A stretch of DNA of 64,000 nucleotides from the NCBI RefSeq assembly GCF_016406125.1, contig NZ_CP066339.1, positions 4,402,001 through 4,466,000 of the forward strand, written 5' to 3'. The notes under the pieces are model-generated. The model was given only the letters and a program-made list of their open reading frames with translations, had not been told where the DNA came from and did not search any database. The translations under genes and the position numbers were made by a program. Source of the DNA: Alicyclobacillus sp. SO9 (lineage in GTDB: Bacteria > Bacillota > Bacilli > Alicyclobacillales > Alicyclobacillaceae). This document shows, piece after piece, positions 25,009 to 34,419 of the stretch; the stretch's first letter is position 1; each line of letters begins with the position of its first letter.

Positions 25009-25785
25009 TCAACCAAACTGCCAGACGGTCTGACTCAAGCTCCCATACTGATAACTGCGATGCAACAGTTTCGCAGTCCGACTGGCGTCTGCTGCTCCCA
25101 TGGCGTAAAACAGAGGTACAAAGTGTTCATTACCATAGGGAGGAACAGCAAGTCTCGCACTAGGCGCTAAGGATTCATACGCATAGAGAGACTTGAGGTT
25201 CCAATCTCCCAAGCGGGCTTCCAGCCACTTATCGAATTCAAGGGCCCATTGGTCCGCGTCGTTCGCCTGCCAGTTCAAGGCGCCTAAATTGTGCACCGTT
25301 CCCCCGCTGCCAATGACCAAAACGTCCTTCGCTCGTAACGCCGCTAAGGATGTTCCAATTCGGTATTGTTCTGAGGGCGACAACCTTGGATTAACAGACA
25401 TCGCAATGACCGGAATGTCTGCTTCTGGGAAAAGGTGGTGAAGGATGACCCATGCACCGTGATCGAGCCCGCGTTGGCTTTCAACCTCAGACGCAAAGTT
25501 GTTTGCGTCAAGCAACCTTTCAACCGCACGCGCTGTTTCTAGGTCTCCTTTGGCCGGATATGATATCTGGTACAATTCATCAGGAAATCCGCCAAAATCG
25601 TAAATCGTATCGTATTCAGCAACTTCGCTCACCTTTTGCAATCCTGAAACCCAGTGCGCGGAAAACAGGACTATCGCCTTTGGTCGCGGCAGAGTATGGC
25701 CAAGCTGTTGCAGAAACTGCGTGTATTCATTGTCTTCTATCGCTAGTAACGGTGAGCCATGCGCAATAAACAGTGATGGAATCAC
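25009..25785 (-). CDS. DODA-type extradiol dioxygenase (LigB/YgiD family)
   Basis: A 258-residue non-haem metal enzyme that opens catechol-like rings. Metal ligands are seen in FIAHGSPLLAI (near the start), in the FSAHWVSG segment and in GSGGTVHNL. Proteins of this group include plant-type DOPA dioxygenase and YgiD. GTG 25785 follows GAGGAGG, giving a start directly before the first conserved strand; the longer frame to 25902 has no ribosome site. Natural substrate unknown. It stands alone. Confidence 0.9.
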   Translation of the reverse strand: MIPSLFIAHGSPLLAIEDNEYTQFLQQLGHTLPRPKAIVLFSAHWVSGLQKVSEVAEYDTIYDFGGFPDELYQISYPAKGDLETARAVERLLDANNFASEVESQRGLDHGAWVILHHLFPEADIPVIAMSVNPRLSPSEQYRIGTSLAALRAKDVLVIGSGGTVHNLGALNWQANDADQWALEFDKWLEARLGDWNLKSLYAYESLAPSARLAVPPYGNEHFVPLFYAMGAADASRTAKLLHRSYQYGSLSQTVWQFG

Positions 25786-25886
25786 GTTTGTCCCTCCTCG
25801 ATGCCATATGAGCGGTCCACTTATTGCACTATTATAGTACCAGAAATACGTTATACCCCAGTGAATTTTGTGCACCTCAGCAAAAA

Positions 25887-25918
25887 AGTACCCCTGAAGC
25901 AAACTCTTCAGGGGTACT
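25887..25918 (-). terminator. Terminator of the amino-acid permease gene
   Basis: Thirteen-base perfect arms (25887-25899 and 25906-25918) with a six-base loop. On the minus strand the hairpin is followed by TTTTTT, a textbook intrinsic terminator. Confidence 0.88.
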
Positions 25919-25999
25919 AAAGAAGACCTTTTTATTTAACCCGCCAGCCAGTTCTCATGAACACATGTCTCTGTGCACATCATGTCCGGCTCGAATCCC

Positions 26000-27622
26000 T
26001 TAAACCTCCATTGTCCGCATAACTTCGTCTTCTTCATCGTCCGTGTCAATTTGCGCCTGCGGCAATGCACTAGCTACGCCCCAATAGTAGAAGAGGAGAG
26101 CAGCACCAGCCACAATCAAAGTATCCCACGGACTTCCAATCAAAGCGTGTACCTTTCCATCCTTGCCCACCGGACCGAATGAACCAATGCGCGTCATGCC
26201 AAAGATGAAGATGTAGTAGACAATCAACCAAACGGCTGCTTTCCACTCGGTTTTCAGCTTTTTGTGCCATTCCTTATCGCGATCCATGAACGCAAAGTAC
26301 AGAATCAATGAACCCATCGTCATGGAAACCAACAGTGCGTCAATCGTAAATCCGGACCAGTAGATAATCCAAGTTGCGAAAATGAAGGCCACTGGTGACC
26401 AGAATTTCCATCCCTTTAACATGAACGGACGCGGCATGTCGGGATTTGTCTTCCTCATCGACGCCTGAGAGATAGGCCCAATCATGTAGGTTAACACGGT
26501 TGCAGAAGTTACAGCGCCGATGAGAACACCCCATTGGCTGAACTTCAGTGCCTGCCAGTTCGGGAGAATCCAGGCGATAGAGAGGAATAATGAGAGCCAC
26601 ATCGCACCTCTGGGAATACCCGTCCTCTGATCGACCTTGCCAAACACAGAGTAGAAGATACCTTTCTTTGCCCAAGCAAAGAGAACACGTGCCGTACCAG
26701 CCATATAGATGTTACCTGTACCACTTGGAGAAATGGTAGCATCAGCAAACACCAGACTTGACAACCACACCATTCCTAGTGCGCTGGCGATATTGGCATA
26801 AGGTTGGTCAAACGACAAACCAGCCCACCCATGTGCCAGGAATTTCGAAGGCACAGCTGCAATAAATGCAAACTGCAGCAACAGATATAAGACTGCACCG
26901 ATAGACACTGACAAAATAATCGCCAACGGAATATCGCGCTGTGGCCTCTTTGCTTCTGCACCAAAATCAACAGATTGCCTAAATCCTAAATATGAGAAAA
27001 CGATTCCTGCGCCAGTGACGGCTACCATTACACCTTGCAACCCAGGATACTTCGCTCCGCCTTGAGAGAAGTTCGCCGCATGCATATGTGTAAACAGCAT
27101 GATGATAATGATGATAGGTACAATAAACTTGAAAAACGTAACAATCGTATTGATTTTCCCAAAAACTTGAACGCTCCAATAGTTAATAAGGAAAAATACA
27201 ACCAACAGAAGAATTTGAACTACGATACCGAGAAGGGTTACATCTCCATGGCCTGTCTCAAGTCCAGGAATCCACCCCGCTGCATACTGACGAAATGCGT
27301 CCGTTTCAACACCTGCAACACTTGAGTACGCGAGCATTGAAGCGAAACCAACAATCCAGCCAACCAACGACCCGTGCGTGTACTGAGGATACCTTACAAA
27401 TCCCCCCGCGCGAGGCATCGCTGCAGCCAATTCTGCATAAACCAAACCAATTAAAATAACTGCTACTGCGCCAAATAGCCACGCAAGCCAAGCTAAGTTT
27501 CCTGCATCTACAGCTCCGTGCAGAGCACCGAACAGCCACCCTGATCCGATGATTGACCCAATTCCCAGCAAGGTAAGATCAACCAAAGATAATCTCTTTT
27601 TAAAACCCCCGTTGCCAGCCAT
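26000..27622 (-). CDS. APC-superfamily amino-acid permease
   Basis: A 540-residue membrane transporter with about twelve to fourteen helices. The N-terminal LTLLGIGSIIGSGWLFG matches the conserved first-helix GxGxIIGSG motif that binds the substrate amino group. The short acidic C-terminus (TDDEEDEVMRTMEV) is cytosolic. ATG 27622 follows AAAGGAGAG. It is a single-gene unit closed by the hairpin at 25887-25918. Substrate unclear. Confidence 0.93.
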   Translation of the reverse strand: MAGNGGFKKRLSLVDLTLLGIGSIIGSGWLFGALHGAVDAGNLAWLAWLFGAVAVILIGLVYAELAAAMPRAGGFVRYPQYTHGSLVGWIVGFASMLAYSSVAGVETDAFRQYAAGWIPGLETGHGDVTLLGIVVQILLLVVFFLINYWSVQVFGKINTIVTFFKFIVPIIIIIMLFTHMHAANFSQGGAKYPGLQGVMVAVTGAGIVFSYLGFRQSVDFGAEAKRPQRDIPLAIILSVSIGAVLYLLLQFAFIAAVPSKFLAHGWAGLSFDQPYANIASALGMVWLSSLVFADATISPSGTGNIYMAGTARVLFAWAKKGIFYSVFGKVDQRTGIPRGAMWLSLFLSIAWILPNWQALKFSQWGVLIGAVTSATVLTYMIGPISQASMRKTNPDMPRPFMLKGWKFWSPVAFIFATWIIYWSGFTIDALLVSMTMGSLILYFAFMDRDKEWHKKLKTEWKAAVWLIVYYIFIFGMTRIGSFGPVGKDGKVHALIGSPWDTLIVAGAALLFYYWGVASALPQAQIDTDDEEDEVMRTMEV

Positions 27623-27839
27623 ATGTTCTCTCCTTTCGATTTTGTATTGCCAAAATGAACGACACTACAATTTGAATTATAATTTGAGTTATCTAATAAA
27701 TCAAACACTTCTTACTATATGACAAAAATATGTTAATTTGGATAAGTATTGTGTCACATGCAAATAGACTCTTCAAAAGCTCTGTCAAGGAGCTTATGTT
27801 GTTCTGAAAAGGGGGCGCAATAGACTCGACAGACAAAAG

Positions 27840-27867
27840 CTGCCACCGAGACGGTGACAGTTTTTTT
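27840..27867. terminator. Bidirectional-looking terminator
   Basis: Nine-base arms CTGCCACCG (27840-27848) and CGGTGACAG (27852-27860) with one mismatch. A run of seven T follows on the plus strand, and CTTTTG on the minus strand. It lies just downstream of the minus-strand 66-residue gene and probably ends it. Confidence 0.6.
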
Positions 27868-27886
27868 AGCTTCATTTTCCCCTAGT

Positions 27887-28087
27887 TTATCCTACAGCAC
27901 TCAATGATACTGCTTGGAGTTGGTTGTAGGGAACAAAAACGACCTGCGGACCACCCGTTTGGTTAATCAAGAAACTTGCAACGCTACCGCGAGTTCCCAG
28001 ATATACACCTCTGCGACCAGATGCCGGGCCACCGTCAAACCACACGTTTACTACGACACCAGGTGAAATTTGATGAAGTAATTCCAT
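27887..28087 (-). CDS. Small hypothetical protein, 66 residues
   Basis: Starts at ATG 28087 behind GGGAGTGAG. The product (MELLHQISPGVVVNVWFDGG...) has short beta-strand-like segments and Gly-rich turns, consistent with a small SH3-like or barrel fold; there is no membrane helix. A terminator follows at once. No family recognised. Confidence 0.6.
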   Translation of the reverse strand: MELLHQISPGVVVNVWFDGGPASGRRGVYLGTRGSVASFLINQTGGPQVVFVPYNQLQAVSLSAVG

Positions 28088-28368
28088 ATCTACTCACTCC
28101 CTGTGAATTGGTAGTCAATGAATTCTTTTTTCATTGACAGTGTATTCTATTACCGATTCATAGAGAGTGATATGGACAATTCTACTGGTCAGCCGTCTGT
28201 TTTTGAGATTGCTATCTCACTAGCCCGAGGAAGTTAGTAGAGCACCAGGAACGTTGAGATAATCACCGGAGACAACTCAAATAATTTTACGGATTAGAAG
28301 GCGAATGAAGGAATCACGCTAGGATTTACAAGGATATGATAAAGAAATGACGCCTTGGAGGTGAGGAT

Positions 28369-28521
28369 ATGGCCAACGATGAATTTCTAAATAGGATATC
28401 CGATATCAGGAAAAGACATCTGGACCGAGACACGTCTAACAACAATAACAACAACGTGAATACCACAGTAAAACAGGTACTAAGCAACATCAGCACTGTA
28501 TTAAACAACCTTATTAAGTAG
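28369..28521 (+). CDS. Small hypothetical protein, 50 residues
   Basis: ATG 28369 follows GGAGGTGAG (28357-28365), one of the best ribosome sites in the window. The protein has a charged N-terminal helix (DEFLNRISDIRKRHLDRD), a run of Asn residues (SNNNNNNVN) and a C-terminal amphipathic helix. Function unknown; about 280 bases of upstream sequence without genes may hold its promoter. Confidence 0.6.
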   Translation: MANDEFLNRISDIRKRHLDRDTSNNNNNNVNTTVKQVLSNISTVLNNLIK

Positions 28522-28529
28522 AACCCACC

Positions 28530-28760
28530 ATGAATTTTACCGAGACACAAAACAAGATCTATATTACTCTGTTTCTATCAAAAGTCTGCACACTGGAAGT
28601 TACATCCCCAGTTAAAAACATCGTACGAATCCAAGCCTTTACAAAAGACTTTAATTCTTCGGAAAGTCAGCAAACGGTCTATTGGGGAAAGTTTGACGAG
28701 AACCAAATTAGTCAGTCTATTAAAAATTTCTTACTCAGTTGGTATCAAACCTCCTTTTGA
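28530..28760 (+). CDS. Hypothetical protein, 76 residues
   Basis: Begins eight bases after the 50-residue gene. No clear ribosome site precedes ATG 28530, but the composition is protein-like, with alternating hydrophobic and charged residues and Trp/Tyr near the end (YWGKFDENQISQSIKNFLL). It may be translated by coupling with the previous gene. Could be spurious. Confidence 0.4.
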   Translation: MNFTETQNKIYITLFLSKVCTLEVTSPVKNIVRIQAFTKDFNSSESQQTVYWGKFDENQISQSIKNFLLSWYQTSF

Positions 28761-28861
28761 CGTTCACCGCTTAGGACCAGGGCAGGTACATCGTTACCTA
28801 CTCTGGTCTGTTTCGCAGTCTGCCTTTCCGCGCAGAATCCATCCGAAACCCGGTGTCGACT

Positions 28862-29758
28862 CTATGCCAAATGCTCAGCGAGCCATGTATGAACCTCTGG
28901 CACGCGATTGACCCACACAGTTAAATGGCCGTCTTCGGGACTCAGGTGCACATCAGCTTGGGGTATTGCCTCGGCCAACCATCTTCCGTGACTAAAAGGC
29001 ACCATCAAGTCGTGTTCCCCCTGCCAAATCTGCAACGGAACTTGAATGCTGGAAAGAGAGAAGCCCCAGTTCTTCGCAAATGCCAAATCATCGTCCAGCC
29101 ACCCATTAATGCCGCTGTTCAGGGCACTCTGCATGATTGAAGCAAGCTGTTCACCAAACGTGCCTGTAAACACCGCCCTGTCTGGCGCGCTCAGGAGTGA
29201 ACTCATATGCTCGGCAATAGCCTGTGGGCTCTGTCCCAGCATTTCAGGCACCTGAGGTTGCAAATAGTCCCGAAGTGCTTCTTCTCCCTTAACAGCGGCA
29301 CCGAACTCCTCGATGTTGTCTTCGCCCATGCCTTCTAAGAAATTTAATCCTTGTGCATCAAATGGAGCGACGCCAGCCAACGAGGCAGCTGCCGCCACGC
29401 GATTGCCCAACAATGCCGCACTGGCGAGGGCATGGGGTCCGCCTCCTGAAATTCCCCACGTTACAAATCGCCCAATACCAAGCGCGTCCGCCAAGTCAGC
29501 CGTATCTTGAGCGGCTGACGCCACGCTCCGACCTGGATGACGCGTCGAGTTTCCATAACCCGGTCTGCCGTAGCTCACAATCCGAAGCCCCTTTTTAACG
29601 GCATCCGCGATATGCTCTCGAAACAGTCCAGCGCCGGAAGGTGTTCCATTGTGAACTATCACAGCCGGATCACGTTCATTCCCAGCTTCGACGACATCCA
29701 GTTTTCGTCCATCAGGAAGTGTAACACTGTGCTTCCTTTGTGTTGTTGCTTCAGCCAA
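28862..29758 (-). CDS. Alpha/beta hydrolase
   Basis: A 298-residue hydrolase with the oxyanion region HNGTPSGAG, nucleophile motif GISGGG (Ser), an acid in GEHDLMVPF and catalytic His in EDGHLTV. The whole catalytic triad is present. TTG 29758 lies five bases after GGAGGAG; the ATG at 29785 is upstream of that site and unlikely. Substrate unknown; HTG instead of HGTPSG variants occur in proline-iminopeptidase-like and esterase families. Confidence 0.9.
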   Translation of the reverse strand: MAEATTQRKHSVTLPDGRKLDVVEAGNERDPAVIVHNGTPSGAGLFREHIADAVKKGLRIVSYGRPGYGNSTRHPGRSVASAAQDTADLADALGIGRFVTWGISGGGPHALASAALLGNRVAAAASLAGVAPFDAQGLNFLEGMGEDNIEEFGAAVKGEEALRDYLQPQVPEMLGQSPQAIAEHMSSLLSAPDRAVFTGTFGEQLASIMQSALNSGINGWLDDDLAFAKNWGFSLSSIQVPLQIWQGEHDLMVPFSHGRWLAEAIPQADVHLSPEDGHLTVWVNRVPEVHTWLAEHLA

Positions 29759-29843
29759 TGAGTCTCCTCCATTCAAGAAATACAAATAGTCGTATTATTC
29801 ATTCGACATTATTCTTTAGATATTGTAGCAAATCCGATGGTTA

Positions 29844-30356
29844 TCATCCTAACCCATAGCGTTCCTGAAGAATTTTAATGTGGTGTATCACATGCGCCGG
29901 GATGATACATGCTGCCATCAGCGCCGTATTAGGTCTTCCTTTAAAAGTCCCGTGTCGTTGTATTTCTTCAGGTCCTAGGGATTTTAGCAGCGAGATCGTA
30001 GCTTCCCTTGCCGTCAGCCATTCACTCAGCACATCTTGCAGTTTCCGTCTTTGGAAAGCTCCTTGAACAACGTAGAACTCCTCGTCAAAAGAGGCCATCG
30101 GTGTTATATCGCCCCGAGCCGCACACAGGAGACGATAGGTCATGACACGTTCCGTATCGGTTAGATGTCCAAGGACCTCTTTGATAGTCCATTTTCCTGC
30201 GTTGTACTGATACTCTGCCCCTTCATCCGATAATCCTGCGAAGAGGCGCTTCATGTCTTCCTTTTGATTTACGAAGACCTCTATGAGGTCTCCGTCTGGC
30301 AACAGTTGCAAATAGGGATTGTCTGACTCCTCAGGCAATGGTCTTTGAGTAATCAA
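29844..30356 (-). CDS. DinB-family protein (DinB_2)
   Basis: A 170-residue four-helix-bundle metalloprotein of the DinB/YfiT type. Metal ligands are the His in EVLGHLTDTE and the pair in PAHVIHHIKIL. TTG 30356 follows GGGGGTGA. DinB-like proteins include thiol S-transferases using bacillithiol, but a specific activity cannot be assigned here. Single gene. Confidence 0.9.
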   Translation of the reverse strand: MITQRPLPEESDNPYLQLLPDGDLIEVFVNQKEDMKRLFAGLSDEGAEYQYNAGKWTIKEVLGHLTDTERVMTYRLLCAARGDITPMASFDEEFYVVQGAFQRRKLQDVLSEWLTAREATISLLKSLGPEEIQRHGTFKGRPNTALMAACIIPAHVIHHIKILQERYGLG

Positions 30357-30509
30357 GCATTCACCCCCTTATCCCTAAGCAGATTGCTGTCCCCGACATC
30401 AAGTCAAAGGTCGACAGCAACTATCAATTAAACAACAGATTTGGAAACTTGCTTCTCCAATTTTGGATTTGCTGTAAACAACCAAGACAAGTCATCTGTA
30501 GTGACTTCG

Positions 30510-31295
30510 TTACCGCTCCTTAACAGCCAACGCGGCCCATTGATGAGTGGAAAAACTTGTGACGGACCCGTCCTCTTTGACGATGTCAAATTGACTCTGA
30601 GCGTCAGTCGGAGCCTCACGCAAAATTTGGGAGACAGCAGATCGGTGCGCATCCGTTTGAGCCATTCGGTTGACCCAAGACGAAAACGGATGCACTTTCT
30701 TTCGAAGAGTGGTTCTGACTAGTGACAACCCTTGCTCTTCGAATAACTGTATCCACTCAACGACGGGAAGACACCTGACATGACTGCTGTCACGAATCGT
30801 TTCAACCAAGTTAATGAAATCAGCTAATGCCGTGTCATCGGGGGCGACGTTATCAATAAAGACAAATCTTCCGTTTGGACGCAGTACGCGGGCCACTTCT
30901 TGAATGAATTTCTTCGGATTGGGAAAGTGATGAGCTGCGATGCGACAGGTGACGATGTCAAACGAGCTTTTCAGAAACGGAAGCGCTTCGGCATCCGCCA
31001 ACACATACTGCGCATTCTTTACACCGCTCTCAGTCAGGTGATTTTGGGCCGTCTCAAGCATAATCTCAGTCAGATCAGTCACTATTACATTTTTCACGAA
31101 AGGTGCCAACAACTTTGCTACATGGCCACCGCCCGTGGCAATGTCAAGCACGACGTCACTAGACACAGGCTCAAGCCACTCAATGGCAAGGGCGAGATCA
31201 GGCCCAGTCGCATGCTCCTGACTCACAACGTACTCTTTTGCGGTTCGTCCAAATTGAACTTGAACACGTTGCTTACTTGAATTATTCCCGTCCAT
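30510..31295 (-). CDS. SAM-dependent class I methyltransferase
   Basis: A 261-residue enzyme. Motif I LDIATGGGHVAKLL (about 50-63) binds S-adenosylmethionine, followed by the acidic motif II (VTDLTEIML) and motif IV region (FDIVTCRIAAHHFPNP). The layout is of the UbiE/YcgJ type. ATG 31295 follows AGGAGGGG. The methyl acceptor is unknown. Confidence 0.92.
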   Translation of the reverse strand: MDGNNSSKQRVQVQFGRTAKEYVVSQEHATGPDLALAIEWLEPVSSDVVLDIATGGGHVAKLLAPFVKNVIVTDLTEIMLETAQNHLTESGVKNAQYVLADAEALPFLKSSFDIVTCRIAAHHFPNPKKFIQEVARVLRPNGRFVFIDNVAPDDTALADFINLVETIRDSSHVRCLPVVEWIQLFEEQGLSLVRTTLRKKVHPFSSWVNRMAQTDAHRSAVSQILREAPTDAQSQFDIVKEDGSVTSFSTHQWAALAVKER

Positions 31296-31393
31296 TCAAT
31301 CCCCTCCTGACTACTTACAGTGTACTCCCAGGAAAGATAGAGGGGGTATCGATAGTTCCTCAATCATGACTGGAGGGCCGACCGATTTTTCGA

Positions 31394-32170
31394 TTACCAA
31401 AAGCCCCCATCCGAATGGATAATTTGCCCTGTAATCCATTCAGATTCATCGCTGGCGAGAAAAGCAATTAACTTCGCTGCATCGCGAGGTTCCCCGATTC
31501 GGCCCAATGGAAACTTCGGCAATAAAAACTCTTTGAGTTCACGACTCATCCAACCGGAGTTTGTTGGCCCTGGGTCTACCGCGTTGACTGTAATTCCGTG
31601 CACGGCCAATTCAAGTGCGACGGATTTGGTAAAAGCGGATACCGCTCCCTTTGTCGCTACGTAGGCCAAATTTCCTGGCTCAGGCGATTTGTCTTGTCCC
31701 GACACCATATTAATAATTCTCCCGCCGTGCTTGCCCTCTATTTGACGAGCAAACTCTACGGTCAAAAGTAATGTGCCTCTTACATTAACACTATAGTGAT
31801 TGTCGAGAATTTCTGAAGTCATTGAACGGAAATCCACATCGACGGAATGCGTCGCATTGTTAACAAGAATCGATGGAGTGCCTAGTGTCTTATGCACTTC
31901 GTTCAGCAGTTTTCTTGGTGCATCTGGACGCGATAGATCCAATTCCATTGATTCGCAGCGGACGCCTTGCCTTCTTATCTCGTTCTTTAAACGCTCTGAC
32001 CAGTGAGCATCATCCTCACTGTAATACTGCATGCGTTGGTCATACTTGGACCAATGCGTGAAGAAAATATCGGCTCCTTCTCCGGCCAATTCTCTACATA
32101 TTGCCGTCCCGATTCCTTTTACTCTGCTGGCTCCGGTGACAATTGCAACTTTGTTCGTTAATCGCTCCAC
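31394..32170 (-). CDS. Short-chain dehydrogenase/reductase (FabG-like)
   Basis: A 258-residue NAD(P)H oxidoreductase. The cofactor loop TGASRVKGIG, NNATHS in place of NNAG, catalytic Ser (NMVSGQD) and YVATKGA (Tyr-x-x-x-Lys) are present, plus the C-terminal GQIIHSDGGFW typical of 3-oxoacyl reductase relatives. GTG 32170 behind AAAGGAGA is the proper start; the open frame reaches 32266 without a ribosome site. Substrate unknown. The loop insertion around SKYDQRMQYYSEDDAHW is longer than in FabG. Confidence 0.9.
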   Translation of the reverse strand: MERLTNKVAIVTGASRVKGIGTAICRELAGEGADIFFTHWSKYDQRMQYYSEDDAHWSERLKNEIRRQGVRCESMELDLSRPDAPRKLLNEVHKTLGTPSILVNNATHSVDVDFRSMTSEILDNHYSVNVRGTLLLTVEFARQIEGKHGGRIINMVSGQDKSPEPGNLAYVATKGAVSAFTKSVALELAVHGITVNAVDPGPTNSGWMSRELKEFLLPKFPLGRIGEPRDAAKLIAFLASDESEWITGQIIHSDGGFW

Positions 32171-32783
32171 AAAAGCATCTCCTTTTATGGAACACTGGTA
32201 CATACTATTGGAGATGAGACTCACCAATGTAAAATGCGAATACCTATATAGGCATTCGCGTGGCATTTATAGTACATGAACCCAGCGTTCCCATAATGGT
32301 ATGAGTGAATATGGACATCATTTGTCCCTTTTAAATTAAAGGACTCTATATCCATGCAGTGACTCAGCCATTAAAGGATATCTCCCATCAGGGTTCATGC
32401 TCCTTTCTTGCATCTCCATGGCTCCATTTTATCGTTCCACTGAATTCTGTAAAGAAACTTCAGGGCCAGCCAAGTAAATATATAGAACAAAACAAATACA
32501 TCTAAATTACAGTGAAACCTGCCCTCAAGTGGTCTATTCTGGCTGTCGCGGGTTATGAATGAGGGCAGATGTCACTTTTAAAATCTTATACACATGCCTC
32601 TCACTGTAGTCTGGTACATATGAACTATATTCAACCCCCTTCAATTTGACTATTTTACGAATACGGTCTGAATTTGACGTGTAATACTTATTTCAACTCG
32701 CTGAAAACAGCATAATTTGTTGGGAAGAGTGGACAATAGGACCAGCGATCGCTCATTGAATTAACATCAGGAGGAGAAGTTCA
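32171..32783. other. Intergenic region with one long-loop stem
   Basis: About 610 bases without a supported gene. The only clear structure is CTGCCCTCA (32519-32527) pairing with TGAGGGCAG (32560-32568) across a 32-base loop. The last 80 bases should hold the forespore promoter of the SASP gene, but I could not pick a convincing sigma-G match. Confidence 0.5.
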
Positions 32784-32999
32784 TTGGCGACTGGACAAAG
32801 AAGCAATACTCATGTCGTAAAGCAAGCAACAAAGGCACTGGAACAAATGAAGTATGAAGTTGCACAAGAACTTGGCATTCAAGTACCGCAAGACGGCTAT
32901 TGGGGAACCATGACGACCCGTGACACCGGTTCAATCGGCGGAAACATCACCAGAAAACTTGTTGCGCTGGCTGAACAACAACTATCCAATCGTATGTAA
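32784..32999 (+). CDS. Alpha/beta-type small acid-soluble spore protein
   Basis: A 71-residue DNA-binding protein that coats spore DNA and is degraded at germination. The germination-protease region (KYEVAQELGIQV) and the conserved C-terminal helix with GSIGGNITRKLVALAEQQL are intact. TTG 32784 lies behind GGAGGAG. It shows that the organism forms endospores. Confidence 0.97.
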   Translation: MATGQRSNTHVVKQATKALEQMKYEVAQELGIQVPQDGYWGTMTTRDTGSIGGNITRKLVALAEQQLSNRM

Positions 33000-33093
33000 T
33001 TTTAATGAGTTTCCTTTTGGTTGTGCTTCGAAGTACTTATGCATGAACGAAGGTCCCTAGCTGGGCAGTTGGGGACCTGCTGCCCAACCTCTG

Positions 33094-34158
33094 TTACAAA
33101 CTCCTATGTACAATACCCTGTGGTACATTCAGCAGAGCAACCCGGCTGCGTTCTCCAGAGTAGAGATTACACTGCCAAGACCCATTATACTCTGGTCTGG
33201 AATTCCGTTCCGTAACATATATCGTAGAATCTTTAACGGCAAAACTGACTTCTACGTCGCCGCGGGTAATTGCGGCTGAAATCCCATCAATGAGCTGAAA
33301 CAAACGGAACATCGGTAATAGTCGCCACGGAAAAGATTCAGGCAATTCATGCTCACCGTGGTGATGATAGCGAATAATTTCTATTACATCGTCCGACTGA
33401 TGATAATAGTGTTTTGCCAGTTCTGCACTCCGAAAAGCGTGCAGCTTACCATCCTCAAAGACTTCCTTAGGGTCAACCACAGCCCCCGTGTGGAGGTCAA
33501 CTTGTGCTTTACCGAGATCGTGAAAAATGATAGCTCGTACCAGTTCATCCTTATCAATGCCAATCACTTTCGTGACCCCTTGCGCCGCAAACGATGAAAG
33601 GATTTTTAGACTGTTAACCACGTGCCGATATCCGCCGTCATGGATAATTCCCGTAATTTCAATTTGATGGGTTTCAGGATGATATTCATCGCGATATTCG
33701 ACCGTGTTTTTCATTTTGTACTCAACCTTACTATTTGGCAGCGTTAGCGCAAAGGCCATGTCCAGTTCTTTCTCAATATCAACAATTTTCGTGATATCTT
33801 CCATGGTAATCATAAGACCTCGGTCTTCGCCTTCTACAATAATTGGGACGACGTTGATGGAGACAACCTTCCCATTGGGATATTCGCGAATTACACCAGT
33901 AACCGATTTCCCCGTCTCCAAGCACTCTAGAAGATACGGTGTACGTCCATCCTCTGATCCAATCGGCTCGACCTTAACATAGTCATAGAAGTATTGCCCC
34001 AGGTAGTCGTCGTCCCTCGAAACACCATCGACAATTTGCATTGCAGACTCGTTCATATATTGAATAGCAAGGTCTTTATCCAAAAGAAAAAGTCCCTCTA
34101 CCATCCCATCCAACACATATTCCAAAAGGTGTTGGGGACTAGCAAGTAAGTCTCTCAA
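33094..34158 (-). CDS. PAS-HD domain protein (putative sensory phosphohydrolase)
   Basis: A 354-residue soluble protein. Residues about 12-125 are a PAS sensor (GLFLLDKDLAIQYMNES ... SINVVPIIVEGEDRGL). After a linker, residues about 180-300 are an HD metal-dependent phosphohydrolase domain with FHDLGKAQVD and a later YHHHGEHE cluster. Such proteins hydrolyse nucleotides or cyclic dinucleotides in response to a ligand. The usual HD-GYP GYP motif is not seen, so c-di-GMP activity is not claimed. TTG 34158 follows AGGAGGAG. Confidence 0.85.
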   Translation of the reverse strand: MRDLLASPQHLLEYVLDGMVEGLFLLDKDLAIQYMNESAMQIVDGVSRDDDYLGQYFYDYVKVEPIGSEDGRTPYLLECLETGKSVTGVIREYPNGKVVSINVVPIIVEGEDRGLMITMEDITKIVDIEKELDMAFALTLPNSKVEYKMKNTVEYRDEYHPETHQIEITGIIHDGGYRHVVNSLKILSSFAAQGVTKVIGIDKDELVRAIIFHDLGKAQVDLHTGAVVDPKEVFEDGKLHAFRSAELAKHYYHQSDDVIEIIRYHHHGEHELPESFPWRLLPMFRLFQLIDGISAAITRGDVEVSFAVKDSTIYVTERNSRPEYNGSWQCNLYSGERSRVALLNVPQGIVHRSL

Positions 34159-34419
34159 GACACACTCCTCCTATGGACCGATTTATAGAAAATAATAACT
34201 ATACTAAACAAAAGTAACAAGTATACTGAATGGGGACGATTGGTGCCGGATGGACCGTCACAATATAAACAGACATCGGTAACAATCCTTTGGCTTTTTT
34301 CGTCTTATAATATAGTGAGTCATCCAGTGTAGCCAGGAATACCCTATTTGTGTGTAGATGATGCTGTATAGACAAACTTTTCTATTTTGAAAATAAGGAG
34401 ACAGGGGTGATGACAAGTT

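Noticed and set aside
32330-32410. 20-codon minus-strand ORF after AAAGGAGC
   Set aside because: The ribosome site is too close to the ATG and the frame has no other support.
32690-32783. Sigma-G promoter for the SASP gene
   Set aside because: A promoter is expected, but no pair of -35 and -10 elements at proper spacing could be chosen with confidence.
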